DNA of 64,000 nucleotides from Advenella sp048381675 (GCF_048381675.1 NZ_JBLWIS010000002.1:124001-188000); one strand, 5' to 3'. Shown: positions 34,673 to 43,836, counted from the stretch's first letter. Numbers and translations: made by a program. The notes: generated by a model from the letters alone, not told the origin.

Positions 34673-35134
34673 GTGAAAAATCCATTTTTAAATGGCCTTG
34701 CCATACTTGCGCTTTTGTTTTCAGCCTCAGCCGCCAATGCCAGTAATGGCAATATTGTTTTTAGCTGCTTTACAAAAAACAAGAAAGAAATAAAAATAGT
34801 TCAAAAGGGTAATAAATTTACCTATTCCTTTGGGAAAATTAATCTTAAGCCCGATATTTCACTTACCCGGCATGAAAGCCAGCTTATGACTTATGCCTGG
34901 ACAGGTGTTGGTAAAGATATGCCTTACGGTGTTACTTTCCAGAATGGCGAGTATTCATATACCGTTTACGAAACCATAGCAAGAGATTACGCTGAGGATG
35001 AAGTGCAGGTTGAATTGCTCAGGGGTGTTTATGTTGAAAAAAATGGCAAAAAAATCGCAGATATCCCATGTTTACACGGTGATGCCATTTACTCTGATTT
35101 ACAAACAATCGCAGAGACTTATTCTTCAAATTAG
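34673..35134 (+). CDS. Hypothetical exported protein
   Basis: The 153-residue protein, starting at GTG 34673, has a clear Sec signal peptide (FLNGLAILALLFSASAANAS, cleavage after ANA). The mature part has two cysteines (SCFTKNKK and IPCLHGDA), probably disulphide-bonded, and a beta-rich pattern with KIVQKGNKFTYSFGKINLKP and TFQNGEYSYTVYETIARDYA. I do not recognise the family; small periplasmic proteins of this shape occur in many Proteobacteria. It precedes another small exported protein by about 60 bases and may be co-transcribed. Confidence 0.7.
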   Translation: MKNPFLNGLAILALLFSASAANASNGNIVFSCFTKNKKEIKIVQKGNKFTYSFGKINLKPDISLTRHESQLMTYAWTGVGKDMPYGVTFQNGEYSYTVYETIARDYAEDEVQVELLRGVYVEKNGKKIADIPCLHGDAIYSDLQTIAETYSSN

Positions 35135-35196
35135 GGCACTTGCGAAGGAATGGATAAAGACGCTTAATCAATAATTGAATATTTTTTATATAAAGA

Positions 35197-35670
35197 ATGA
35201 CAATGAATAAGATGAAAAAACTATTGGGTTTACTGGCAGTTGCGGCAATTTCTGCACCTGTGCATGCGCAGGCGATTGATTTTTGGCATTCAGACACTGT
35301 TTGGGCAGGTCAGGGCATGTGTGCCGCCTCTTTTACGTTTGATAGTGGTCCTTTGTCTGACCTAATACAAAACCTGCAAGTAACATTCAATGCGGTTGAT
35401 GCCAAGAATAAGGCCGTAGATACGGTAACATTGGAAATAGATGCTTTGGGTGGAAGTGAAGCAAACCGTTATGCTTCTGCAGGTTGGGAAAGTGAGCATG
35501 CCTGTGATTCAGACTTGCGCCTGCAAGTTATTTCAGCCCATGCGCTTATTGATGGACAACAGCAGGATTTGTTGGCCAAAGGGGACATTGGCGCGCGGGC
35601 GTTCATTCCTTTTCAAATAACCATACCCGCCCCGCGTGCTCAACCCAATGCCAAAAGTACAATTGATTAG
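35197..35670 (+). CDS. Small exported protein resembling the IrmA family
   Basis: The 157-residue protein has a signal peptide (KKLLGLLAVAAISAPVHAQA, cleavage after AQA or HAQ). The mature sequence begins DFWHSDTVWAGQGMCAASFT and has a second cysteine in ESEHACDSDLRLQVISA, which in layout (WHS...W..G.CAA.FTFDSG ... ACD.DL.L.I..A) resembles IrmA, a small secreted immunoglobulin-like protein of pathogenic E. coli that mimics an interleukin receptor. That assignment is from memory of the pattern, and a function outside E. coli is not established. No secretion genes are adjacent. Confidence 0.6.
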   Translation: MTMNKMKKLLGLLAVAAISAPVHAQAIDFWHSDTVWAGQGMCAASFTFDSGPLSDLIQNLQVTFNAVDAKNKAVDTVTLEIDALGGSEANRYASAGWESEHACDSDLRLQVISAHALIDGQQQDLLAKGDIGARAFIPFQITIPAPRAQPNAKSTID

Positions 35671-35690
35671 CTTCCGTATGGTGGGGAAAC

Positions 35691-35906
35691 TGCCATGATA
35701 ATGCCGTTGCCGAAAGTTTTTTTCAGCTGTTAACGCGTGAACGTATTAAACGAAAGATCTACAAAACACGAGAATTGGCACGGCAAGATATCTTTGGCTA
35801 CATTGAAATGTTTTACAATCCAATCCGTCGACATAGTCATGCAGCGAATCTTTCGCCTGTGAACTACGAACGGCAATACTTTTCCGAAGCAACAAACTAT
35901 CTATGA
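35691..35906 (+). pseudogene. C-terminal remnant of an IS3-family transposase OrfB
   Basis: The frame reads DNAVAESFFQLLTRERIKRK, IYKTRELARQDIFGYIEMFY and NPIRRHSHAANLSPVNYERQ to a stop at 35904. The glutamate of AVAESFF is the last of the DDE catalytic triad, and the YNPIRRHS motif is the usual IS3 C-terminus. Everything upstream of the final ~70 codons is lost. It differs from the IS3 remnant at 28 kb, so at least two elements have decayed here. The rest of 35671-36151 has no supported gene. Confidence 0.88.
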
Positions 35907-36151
35907 AAGCCTGGCCGATTCAAATGGTGCTTTTCCAATTATTAACACTACTTAACAGATAATCGCCATATTACTCACGAATCCCGTTGTTAAAACGCTT
36001 CAGAGTAAAACTAATTGCATTTTTTAGGCTTATCATTAAGACCACTAAATAAATCTTTGTTAATACAGCAGGTAGGTAAGTTCAAAGTTTGTTTCAAAAC
36101 TATTTTTAATGAAATAATAATAAATTTTGAACTGTTTGTGGTGGAGTCAAT

Positions 36152-36427
36152 ATGAAGTATATCTACCCTTGTACTCGATGTGGCTTGTGCTGCCAGCATG
36201 TTGATCGCTTGGATGAAACGCAGTTTCTAAACCGTGGTGATGGCATATGCAAGCATTATCATGAGCTTGGCAGGCGTTGTGAAATTTATGACGAACGACC
36301 GGAAATTTGTAGGGTTGAGTCTGTATATAAAAAACACTATGCCAAATTCTATGACTGGGATCAATACGTAGAGATGAATATGAATGCTTGTCTTGGGTTA
36401 CAGCTAGAAGAAAAAAGTAAGAAATAA
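36152..36427 (+). CDS. YkgJ-family cysteine-cluster protein
   Basis: The 91-residue protein has the CxxCGxCC start YPCTRCGLCCQHVDRL, then GDGICKHYHELGRRCEIYDE and RPEICRVES. These spaced cysteines define the YkgJ/Fe-S or Zn cluster family (PF03692). Members are thought to bind zinc or an iron-sulphur cluster, but no biochemical role is firmly known. ATG 36152 is preceded by GGTGG at a usable distance. It stands alone between decayed IS remnants. Confidence 0.87.
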   Translation: MKYIYPCTRCGLCCQHVDRLDETQFLNRGDGICKHYHELGRRCEIYDERPEICRVESVYKKHYAKFYDWDQYVEMNMNACLGLQLEEKSKK

Positions 36428-36582
36428 TGTGGTAATTTCACGTGTATAGGCACTGGTGGTTGAAGGGGGGTAGATCCTCATGTCTATGGCTGGATATATT
36501 AATATTGGCCGCTTACTGTTAAAGAATGGTTTTTGCAAAGAATTTCAACTTCATATTACCTGAAATCGGGAGTATTAATTTA

Positions 36583-37212
36583 ATGGCTCGTATTTTTTCT
36601 TTTGATGATGTGATTCCTGTTGTTGATCCTTCAGCGTATGTGCATCCTTCTGCCATATTAATTGGCGATGTACTGATTGGGCCTGCCTGTTACGTTGGGC
36701 CAGGTGCCGTATTGCGCGGTGATTTTGGTCGCATTCAGTTATTGACAGGTGCAAATTTCCAGGATAACTGTATTGCACACAGTTTTCCTGATGCTGATGT
36801 TATTGTGGAAGAAGATGGCCATGTGGGTCATGGTGCCATTTTGCATGGTTGCAGGGTAGGGAAAAATGCGATGGTAGGTATGAACTCAGTCATTATGGAC
36901 AGGGCTGAGATTGGTGAGAATGCTATTGTGGGGGCTATGTCTTTTGTGAAGGCTGCCATGAAAATCCCGGCAGGGCATTTGGCAATGGGGTCGCCAGCCA
37001 GTGTTGTTCGGCCATTAAAGCCTGAGGAAATTGCCTGGAAAAGCCGGGGTACCCAGGTTTACCAGCGGCTGGCACTTGAATCCAGACAAACCACCAAAGA
37101 GGTTGATGAGCCGTTAACTAGGGCTGAACCCGGACGCCGGCGAGTTCGGGCCCCTGAGTATGATCCTTTGCTGATTGCCCGGATGAAACAGAAAGTGGGT
37201 TTGCCTGAGTGA
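36583..37212 (+). CDS. paaY: PaaY-like hexapeptide-repeat protein (gamma-carbonic anhydrase family)
   Basis: From ATG 36583 (GGGAG upstream) the protein has 209 residues. It forms a left-handed beta-helix: YVHPSAILIGDVLIGPACYV, GPGAVLRGDFGRI, GHVGHGAILHGCRVGKNAMV and GMNSVIMDRAEIGENAIVGA. The metal-site histidines of gamma-carbonic anhydrases are visible (CIAHSF, GHVGHGAILHGC). The C-terminal extension with KPEEIAWKSRGTQVYQRLAL matches PaaY, a thioesterase/carbonic-anhydrase-like protein of phenylacetate degradation. No other paa gene is in this window, so here it is isolated from its pathway. An upstream in-frame start at 36526 lacks support. Confidence 0.82.
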   Translation: MARIFSFDDVIPVVDPSAYVHPSAILIGDVLIGPACYVGPGAVLRGDFGRIQLLTGANFQDNCIAHSFPDADVIVEEDGHVGHGAILHGCRVGKNAMVGMNSVIMDRAEIGENAIVGAMSFVKAAMKIPAGHLAMGSPASVVRPLKPEEIAWKSRGTQVYQRLALESRQTTKEVDEPLTRAEPGRRRVRAPEYDPLLIARMKQKVGLPE

Positions 37213-37370
37213 TAGCATTTATGTTTTAGGCCGCGGGCAAGTTTATTTGCGCCAGCCGTACCATTATCCAATAATTCATTAACAATATTTCAGCGGCATT
37301 TGGAAAAAATGCCTTTGCCACCGCCCGCATTTTAAATTTGAATCACAATAACCACACTTCTTTCCGGCAA

Positions 37371-37413
37371 CTTACAGTATAATCCTCGCCTTCGCAGGAG
37401 AGAGGGACCAGCC
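37371..37413 (+). promoter_or_regulatory. Vestigial glycine-riboswitch 5' end with promoter -10
   Basis: The bases from the TATAAT box through GCAGGAGAGAGGGACCAGC are nearly identical to the start of the functional glycine riboswitch at 49240-49275. After this point similarity stops: the conserved CCGAAGG core and the second aptamer are missing. It appears to be a truncated copy, positioned before the REP/IS4 remnant and about 870 bases upstream of the nuclease-helicase gene. Confidence 0.68.
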
Positions 37414-37487
37414 CGCTGCATGCCCCCTGTGTCAGGAGAATTGTCACTGTTTTCAAAGGCATTTTCTGGCTCGTTCCCATGCTCCGT

Positions 37488-38237
37488 GTCACTGCCATTA
37501 AGTTAAGCATTTTTTGAGATAATAAGCGGATTTGATTGATCGTTGAACATGGCTAAAAAAGCAGGCAATTGAAATTACCCAAGAGCGGCTTGAAGTGAAT
37601 AGCTTCAAGCACCGTCACCGGCAGAGCGACAAAGCGTTCACGAGGGAGCGTCGCCTGTCCTTCGCGTTGCTGGTGGTGTTGATCATGAGGAATAGCGTGA
37701 AATCGTTACAAAACGTCGTCAATGAGGCGATGACGTGGCAGGAGCAGCCACCCGTGACCGCCAGCGCTTATTCGCAGGCGCGGTATAAACTGAAACACAC
37801 CGCCTTTATCGAGCTTAACCAGGACGCCGTCGTGCAAACGCAGTACGGTGATGGTGATTACCTGCGCTTTTGGGGTTTCCGGGTACTGGCGATCGATGGT
37901 TCCAGGATCACCATCCCGGACAATCAAGCCATGCGCGAAGAATTCGGCACCATTGCCTGGGCGAACGGCCTTATGCCTAGGCCTCCGTGTTGTACGACGT
38001 ACTGAACCGGGTCTGCCTAGAATCGCTACTGACTGACACGGCGCAGACCATGCGGGATACCAAATCCACGCAGTATCCGCAAACGGTGAACCGGGCGGGA
38101 TCGTTCAACGCGATCAAAAACCGCGCCACCGTCATCTGCCCCGTAAAAAGCCATCATCAAGGAGACAGTCGAACTTTCATAAACGACAGAAAAAACATTG
38201 TTTTTAAATGGATTTTCCTTAACTTAATGGCAGTGAC
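37488..38237 (+). mobile_element. Internally deleted IS4-family element
   Basis: The element is bounded by perfect 20-base inverted repeats, GTCACTGCCATTAAGTTAAG and its complement. Length is 750 bases, about half of a complete IS4-type element. It contains fragments of one transposase gene, so it is non-autonomous but could still be mobilised by a matching transposase because the ends are intact. Confidence 0.85.
37595..38160 (+). pseudogene. Broken IS4-family transposase
   Basis: The first frame gives KHRHRQSDKAFTRERRLSFA, NSVKSLQNVVNEAMTWQEQ and FWGFRVLAIDGSRITIPDN, the last containing the first catalytic Asp (DGS). It breaks near 37980, after which a shifted frame gives VLYDVLNRVCLESLLTDTAQ, and a piece of the C-terminus (RAGSFNAIKN). 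The region with the other catalytic residues is deleted. Confidence 0.85.
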
Positions 38238-38279
38238 GCTCCCGCGTGGTAACGCCCTCCTTCAAGCAGGAGGCAACAC

Positions 38280-41200
38280 ATGTATCAATCCAACGGTAAA
38301 CTCATCTATTCCCCCAGCGATTTAACCACGTATATGTCCAGTCCGTTTGCGTCATGGATGAACCGGTGGGCGCTGGTGTGTCCGGAAGAGGCCCCGCAGC
38401 CCGATGAAGAAGACGCTTTAAATACTATGTTTGCTGATAAAGGCTTGGCCCATGAAGCGGCCTTATTGACCCATTTTCAGCAGCAGGGTTTAAGCATCGT
38501 GGATATTGCCCAAGACAATACCGGTGCCCATAACAATATCGCCCGTAAACTGCAGGCTACCCAAACCGCCATGCAAAACGGGGTTGATGTCATTTACCAG
38601 GCGGTGTTGCAGCGCGATCCTTTCATTGGTTATGCCGATTTCCTGATGAAGGTGCCTGGCCAAAGCCGGCTGGGCAATTATCATTACGAGGTATGGGATA
38701 CCAAGCTGGCGTCAGTCGTCAAGCCGTCGTTTGTGGTCCAGCTTTGCTGTTATGCCGATATGCTTGAGTCTTTGCAAGGGAGGCGTCCCGAACATATTGT
38801 CGTGGCCTTGGGCAATCAGGAACGTGAGCGGTTGAAAACCGATGATTATTACTATTATTACCTGGCCCTGAAATCCCGTTTTCTGGCCGAACAGGAAGCT
38901 TTCAACCCCAATGCCATGCCCGATCCGGCCGATTCAAAAAGCCATGGTCGCTGGTCTGGTTTTGCCGAACGGCTGTTACAAGACAATGACCACCTTTCGC
39001 TGGTGGCTAATATTACCCGTTCCCAAATCAAGAAGCTGAAACGGGCCGGTATTTCAACTTGTCAGCAACTGGCGCAGGCAAGTATTGCGCGTGTGCCAGG
39101 GTTAAGTGCCGAGGTCTTGGCCAGGTTGCAGGCACAGGCCAAAATTCAAAAAGCCAGCGATGGGGCCGAACGCCCCTTGTTTGAAGTATTGCAACCTGAA
39201 GATGCACAAAACCCGGCTGGCCTGATGCTGTTGCCACCGCATTCAGACCTGGATGTTTTCTTCGATATTGAAGGGTTTCCGCTGGATGAGGGCGGACTGG
39301 AGTATTTGTGGGGCTGTACGTATTTTGATGAAAACGGCCAGCGCCAGTTCAAGGATTTCTGGGCCCATAATAGGGAGCAGGAAAAGCAGGCTTTTGAAGG
39401 ATTCATCACCTGGGTGTATGGGCGCTGGCAGCAAGATCCGCACATGCATATTTACCATTATGCCAATTATGAAATTGCCTCCTGTCGCAAGCTGATGGGC
39501 AGGTACGGGGTGTATGAACACGAAGTGGATCAGTTGCTGCGCAATGATGTCTTTGTGGATTTATACAAAATCGTGAAAGGCGGTTTGCGGGTGGGAGAAC
39601 CGCGCTATTCCATCAAGAATATCGAGCATCTTTATCGTGGCAAACGCGATACGGCGGTTGGCAGTGGCGGCGATTCGGTGGTGGTGTACGAGCAGTGGCG
39701 CAATCTTAACAGGCTGGGGCAAGAGGGGGATACCTGGCAAAGCTCGGCTATTTTGAAAGATATCCGTGACTACAATATTGATGATTGCAATTCCACGCAA
39801 GAACTCACGGTATGGTTGCGTAATCAGCAGGAAAATCACGGCATCGTGTATGACGGCCAGCTTGAGCTGATAGAGCCCGATGTGAAAGAGGAAGTCACGC
39901 AACGCATTCAGCTGCGTGACCGTTTGCTGGCACGGGCCAAAACCGAACCGGAAGCGCAGGCCCGTATCACTGAAAACCTGGCCTGGATATTGGAGTTTCA
40001 TCGTCGGGAAAGCAAGCCGGTTTTCTGGCGCTTGTTTGATCGCCTTGGCCTAAGCCATGATGAGCTTGAAGACGATATCGATTGCCTGGCTAATTGCCAG
40101 CGTACCGGTCGTGAGCCATTCAAGCCTGCAGAGCGTGCCCGTAACCTGGCTTATGAATATCATTTTAATGTGAATCAGGAATTCAAGATTCCGCGCAGTG
40201 ACAGCATGTATCTGCTGGGGAATGAGAGACGCAAAGTCAAGATTTTGCCGGACGACTCTGATTTTAAAAATGGTCGGGTGGTGGTGCAGGCCGGTTTTGA
40301 TCCGGGTGAGGTGATTTCCCTGATTCCCGATGAATTTGTCAACCCCAGCGTGATCCAGAAGGCGATTGATGAGGTGGTGGGTTGTTATGAAAAGGGCGAA
40401 TTGGCTGACTCCGCCATTCTGGGGTTTTTACGGCGCGATATGCCCAATATCAAGGGGCACCGAAAGGGAGAGCCCATTGTGACGGACATCACGCCAGCGG
40501 GTCGCATGGCTCAGATAATCCAGGCTGTGTGCCAACTGGATAGCAGTTATTTAACCTTGCAGGGGCCGCCGGGGGCAGGCAAAACCTATACGGGCAAGCA
40601 TATTATTGCCGAGCTGCTGAAACAGGGAAAACGTATTGGCATTGGCAGCAACAGCCACAAGGCCATTAATAATCTGTTGGTGGGGGTGGCCGGCTATTGC
40701 CGCTCGGAAGGTATTGAAGCGCGCTATTTTTGTACGAAAAATACCGGAGATGAAATTGAGAATAACGGTATCGAGGTGATCAAGAATGATGGAATTTCAG
40801 CGCATTTGCAGGCGCCCGCCTGCGTGGTAGGCACTACCGCCTGGGGATTTTGTCGGGATGACTTGGCCGGGCGCTTTGATTATTTGTTTATTGATGAAGC
40901 CGGCCAGGTCTCGGTGGCCAACCTGGTGGGCATGAGCCGTGCCGCCCAAAATATCATTTTAATGGGCGACCAGATGCAGCTGGGGCAGCCTTCGCAAGGG
41001 TCTCACCCGGAAGATAGCGGTTTGTCGATCCTGGATTACCTGTTGCATGATTCGCCCATTATTCCGCCTGGCATGGGGGTGTTTCTGGATACGACATTCC
41101 GCATGCATTCAGCCGTGAATGATTATATCAGCCATGCCATTTATGAGGGGCAGCTTAAAGCCGATGTGGCCAACGACCGGCAGCGCGTGATGGTGCCAGA

Positions 41201-41765
41201 CAATGATGATGGTTCGTTAATGCCGCCGTTAACCCGGTTAAGTCTTGAAGCCGGCCTGGTGTTTGTGCCAATGGCACACGAAGGCAATACGCAGGCCAGC
41301 GAGGAAGAGGTGGAGGTTATCACACAGCTTGGCCATGCGTGTTTACAGCGACGGTTCAGGGCCAAGGATGGCAGTGAGCAGCAAATGGGCTGGGAAGATA
41401 TCCTGTTTGTGGCGCCGTATAACCATCAGGTGAACAAGCTTCAGCAGGCACTGGGCCCGGCTGCGCGGGTGGGCAGTGTGGATAAATTCCAGGGGCAGGA
41501 AGCCCCCGTTGTTTTTTTCAGCCTGTGTACCAGCGATGCCACCGAATCACCCCGCGGGATTGATTTCCTGTTTGACATCCACCGCATTAACGTGGCCATT
41601 TCCCGCGCCCAGGCATTGGCGGTCGTGGTGGGCAATGCCAGCCTGTTAAGTACAGAGGTCACTGACATTGCGCAAATGAGCCAGGTGAATGTGCTGTCTC
41701 GTTTGGACAGTTACGCTAGGCCGGAATCTGATCTTTCTCATACATCCATGCCATGCCTTCCATGA
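38280..41765 (+). CDS. TM0106-type RecB-like nuclease fused to superfamily 1 helicase
   Basis: This 1161-residue protein starts at ATG 38280 behind CAGGAGG. Residues ~1-200 form a RecB/Cas4-like nuclease with the DxK site in YEVWDTKLAS. Residues ~320-520 resemble an RNase H/DEDD-type exonuclease (DVFFDIEGFPLDEGGLEYLW, HIYHYANYEIAS, SIKNIEHLY). Residues ~750-1140 are a UvrD/Upf1-like helicase: Walker A QGPPGAGKT, DEAG box YLFIDEAGQ, GDQMQLGQPSQG, VDKFQGQEAPVVFF and RINVAISRAQ. Such fusions resemble Dna2 and are probably involved in DNA repair or defence; this is inference. The 3' end overlaps the convergent monooxygenase gene by 50 bases. Its GC content is like the core genome, unlike the island upstream. 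Confidence 0.88.
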   Translation: MYQSNGKLIYSPSDLTTYMSSPFASWMNRWALVCPEEAPQPDEEDALNTMFADKGLAHEAALLTHFQQQGLSIVDIAQDNTGAHNNIARKLQATQTAMQNGVDVIYQAVLQRDPFIGYADFLMKVPGQSRLGNYHYEVWDTKLASVVKPSFVVQLCCYADMLESLQGRRPEHIVVALGNQERERLKTDDYYYYYLALKSRFLAEQEAFNPNAMPDPADSKSHGRWSGFAERLLQDNDHLSLVANITRSQIKKLKRAGISTCQQLAQASIARVPGLSAEVLARLQAQAKIQKASDGAERPLFEVLQPEDAQNPAGLMLLPPHSDLDVFFDIEGFPLDEGGLEYLWGCTYFDENGQRQFKDFWAHNREQEKQAFEGFITWVYGRWQQDPHMHIYHYANYEIASCRKLMGRYGVYEHEVDQLLRNDVFVDLYKIVKGGLRVGEPRYSIKNIEHLYRGKRDTAVGSGGDSVVVYEQWRNLNRLGQEGDTWQSSAILKDIRDYNIDDCNSTQELTVWLRNQQENHGIVYDGQLELIEPDVKEEVTQRIQLRDRLLARAKTEPEAQARITENLAWILEFHRRESKPVFWRLFDRLGLSHDELEDDIDCLANCQRTGREPFKPAERARNLAYEYHFNVNQEFKIPRSDSMYLLGNERRKVKILPDDSDFKNGRVVVQAGFDPGEVISLIPDEFVNPSVIQKAIDEVVGCYEKGELADSAILGFLRRDMPNIKGHRKGEPIVTDITPAGRMAQIIQAVCQLDSSYLTLQGPPGAGKTYTGKHIIAELLKQGKRIGIGSNSHKAINNLLVGVAGYCRSEGIEARYFCTKNTGDEIENNGIEVIKNDGISAHLQAPACVVGTTAWGFCRDDLAGRFDYLFIDEAGQVSVANLVGMSRAAQNIILMGDQMQLGQPSQGSHPEDSGLSILDYLLHDSPIIPPGMGVFLDTTFRMHSAVNDYISHAIYEGQLKADVANDRQRVMVPDNDDGSLMPPLTRLSLEAGLVFVPMAHEGNTQASEEEVEVITQLGHACLQRRFRAKDGSEQQMGWEDILFVAPYNHQVNKLQQALGPAARVGSVDKFQGQEAPVVFFSLCTSDATESPRGIDFLFDIHRINVAISRAQALAVVVGNASLLSTEVTDIAQMSQVNVLSRLDSYARPESDLSHTSMPCLP

Positions 41766-42906
41766 TCTGATCGGGTGTCCTTTCCTTAAGGAAGGCGTTT
41801 CGCAGGTCGCGGGTGGCTTTTGTGGCGTGGTAGGCTTGCCCATATAAGCGTGCGGTTTGCTGGATACGGGCGGTGCGCAAATAACGGGCTTTGGCGTATG
41901 AGTCAAACGCTTTGCTGAAGTCTCCACCTGAAGCCTGGACGTGTTTGGCCAGGCAAACCGCATCTTCCATGGCCATACAGGCGCCCTGTGCCAGGTATTG
42001 CAGCATCGGGTGTGCGGCATCACCCAGCAGGGTAACATTGTCTTTGGTCCAGTTGCCAACCGGGTCACGGTCACATAACACCCACATACGCCAGGATTCG
42101 ATTTTTTCCAGCATGCCCATCACTTCCGGGCGGGCACCCTGAAAGCGTGCTCTCAGTTCTTCCGGATCTCCATAGGTATCCCAACCTTCGTCATACTTGT
42201 CGCTATGAAACACCGCGACCAGATTGAAGACATCCGATCCTCTTAACGGGTAGTGCACCAGATGAAAGCGGGGACCCATCCAGATCACCATGGCATGTTT
42301 CCGGTTGGCTTCGGGAACCTGGTCAATAGGTAAGACGGCCCGGTAAGCGATATGCCCTGAAACCCTTGGCTTGCCATCGTTAACAATACTTTGCCGTACG
42401 GTAGACCACAGGCCGTCGGCACCGATCAGGGCGGGTCCGGTATGTGTTTGGCCATCAGAGGTGGTGACGGTAACGCGCTTGCCATCTGAAACATGGCTTT
42501 CCACTTTACTGGATGCTGAAAGGGTGACTTTCCCGGTATCCCGACAGGCCTGCAAAAGAACGGCATGCAGATCTGCACGATGAATCAGGCCATAAGGTTT
42601 CCCAAAGCGCTCCGGATAGAGCTCACTGACGGGCAGGCGCAAGATTTCTTCACCACTAATGGCGTCCATGGCGATGATATCATCGGGAAAGACGGCAAGC
42701 TTATTGACTTCATCGCTAATGCCCAGCTCATCAAAGGTGTAGAAGGCGTTGGGGCCCAATTGGATACCGGCACCAATTTCCTTGATTTCATCGGCCTGTT
42801 CAAATACATGACTTTCTTTGCCAATGCGGGCCAGGGCCAGGGCTGCTGCTAAACCGCCAATGCCACCACCGGCAATTAAAATTTGATCGTTTGATGCTTG
42901 TTTCAT
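41716..42906 (-). CDS. FAD-dependent monooxygenase, 3-hydroxybenzoate 6-hydroxylase-like
   Basis: A class A flavoprotein hydroxylase of 396 residues. The N-terminal FAD-binding GGGIGGLAAALALARIG and the downstream GD motif VTLLGDAAHPMLQYLAQGAC are clear, with DGLWSTVRQSI as the NADH-linked DG motif. The segment FHLVHYPLRGSDVFNLVAVF is shared with 3-hydroxybenzoate 6-hydroxylases, which make gentisate. Its neighbours, an FAH hydrolase and gentisate dioxygenase, support that substrate, although salicylate-type ring hydroxylases are close relatives. The start overlaps the FAH stop by four bases (ATGA), so the two are co-translated. Confidence 0.85.
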   Translation of the reverse strand: MKQASNDQILIAGGGIGGLAAALALARIGKESHVFEQADEIKEIGAGIQLGPNAFYTFDELGISDEVNKLAVFPDDIIAMDAISGEEILRLPVSELYPERFGKPYGLIHRADLHAVLLQACRDTGKVTLSASSKVESHVSDGKRVTVTTSDGQTHTGPALIGADGLWSTVRQSIVNDGKPRVSGHIAYRAVLPIDQVPEANRKHAMVIWMGPRFHLVHYPLRGSDVFNLVAVFHSDKYDEGWDTYGDPEELRARFQGARPEVMGMLEKIESWRMWVLCDRDPVGNWTKDNVTLLGDAAHPMLQYLAQGACMAMEDAVCLAKHVQASGGDFSKAFDSYAKARYLRTARIQQTARLYGQAYHATKATRDLRNAFLKERTPDQIMEGMAWMYEKDQIPA

Positions 42907-43769
42907 ACAGTCTCCATGGTTGTAACATTAACAGCGATTGCTCCTACACCTTCCAGTTCCATTTCTATGAGGTCTCCGGGTTCAACGGGACCAACCCCTT
43001 CTGGCGTGCCGGTAAAGATCAGGTCACCGGGATTGAGGGTGTAAAAAGAGGAAGCGAACTCGATAAGGTGAGGAATATCAATCACCAGATCTTTCGTGTT
43101 GGCGTTCTGGCGTTCTTCACCATTGACGGTCAGGCGAAACGCCAGTGATCCGGGGTCGGGGATTTCATCTGTCGTTACCAGCCATGGGCCCAGCACCGTG
43201 TAGGTGTCAATGGATTTGCGCATGCTGCGCTCTTCCGGACCACGGGTGGTCATGTCCAGACCGGCACAGTAGCCGGCAACGTATTGCAGGGCATCTTTGG
43301 CCGCAATATTGCGGCCCGTCTTGCCAATCACCACCACCACCTCGGCTTCGTGGTCGTTCCGGCGCTCCGGGTGGGCAAGTTCTACGGGTTGCGATACACC
43401 AATCAGTGAGCTGTTGGCTTTTAAAAACAGGCCCACCCGCTGAATTTCACCAATCTGGTTGGCGTGGTGTATTTCTTTATCAGCACGTGCTTCTTCCAGG
43501 TGTTTCAGGTAATTGACAGGGGCGGCAATAATTTTCCCCGGGTTGGCAACAGGAGTCAGCAATTGAACGCCCGTAAGCGCTTTCTTTGGCGCCGTTTCCA
43601 TTAACTGCATGAGTTGTGGACGCAGGCTTTCCAGGTTGGCGATTAAAAGATCGTGGTCGGGAAAGGGGTAAGCGTGTTTGGGTAGCAGTGCCAGGGCGGC
43701 ACTGACATCATAAATATCATTTCCCTGGACAACGCCCAGTTGATTGTTGTCAAAACGGCAAATTCGCAT
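42903..43769 (-). CDS. Fumarylacetoacetate hydrolase-family protein (fumaryl-/maleylpyruvate hydrolase)
   Basis: This 288-residue enzyme belongs to the FAH fold. The metal-binding E-x-E is visible in NDHEAEVVVVIGKTGRNI, followed by GYCAGLDMTTRG and, near the C-terminus, LNPGDLIFTGTPEGVGPVEP. In the gentisate pathway such enzymes split fumarylpyruvate, or maleylpyruvate directly, to fumarate/malate and pyruvate. It leads the operon with the monooxygenase and is divergent from a LysR gene, whose product likely controls it. Confidence 0.88.
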   Translation of the reverse strand: MRICRFDNNQLGVVQGNDIYDVSAALALLPKHAYPFPDHDLLIANLESLRPQLMQLMETAPKKALTGVQLLTPVANPGKIIAAPVNYLKHLEEARADKEIHHANQIGEIQRVGLFLKANSSLIGVSQPVELAHPERRNDHEAEVVVVIGKTGRNIAAKDALQYVAGYCAGLDMTTRGPEERSMRKSIDTYTVLGPWLVTTDEIPDPGSLAFRLTVNGEERQNANTKDLVIDIPHLIEFASSFYTLNPGDLIFTGTPEGVGPVEPGDLIEMELEGVGAIAVNVTTMETV

Positions 43770-43801
43770 TTTTTATCGTCTCCTTAAAGAATGTTGTTAG
43801 T

Positions 43802-43836
43802 ATTCATGAATTTAATTATTGGTTCAATAAATTGAA
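43802..43836. promoter_or_regulatory. Candidate LysR operator between FAH gene and lysR
   Basis: Two perfect inverted repeats, ATTCATGAAT at 43802-43811 and TTCAATAAATTGAA at 43823-43836, lie between the divergent FAH and LysR genes. The second is of the T-N11-A style typical of LysR sites. Function is inferred from position. Confidence 0.45.

Larger units (their letters stand above)
37472..38257. repeat. REP-like palindrome split by an IS4-like element
   Basis: CGTTCCCATGCTCCGT (37472-37487) and GCTCCCGCGTGGTAACGCC (38238-38256) are the two halves of a REP-like palindrome of the kind seen elsewhere in the window. The 750-base element between them sits in the loop. GCTCC is present on both sides, consistent with a short, now imperfect target duplication. 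Confidence 0.68.

Noticed and set aside
36011..36199. Minus-strand frame of 62 codons
   Set aside because: It lies antisense to the start of the cysteine-cluster gene and shows no family features.
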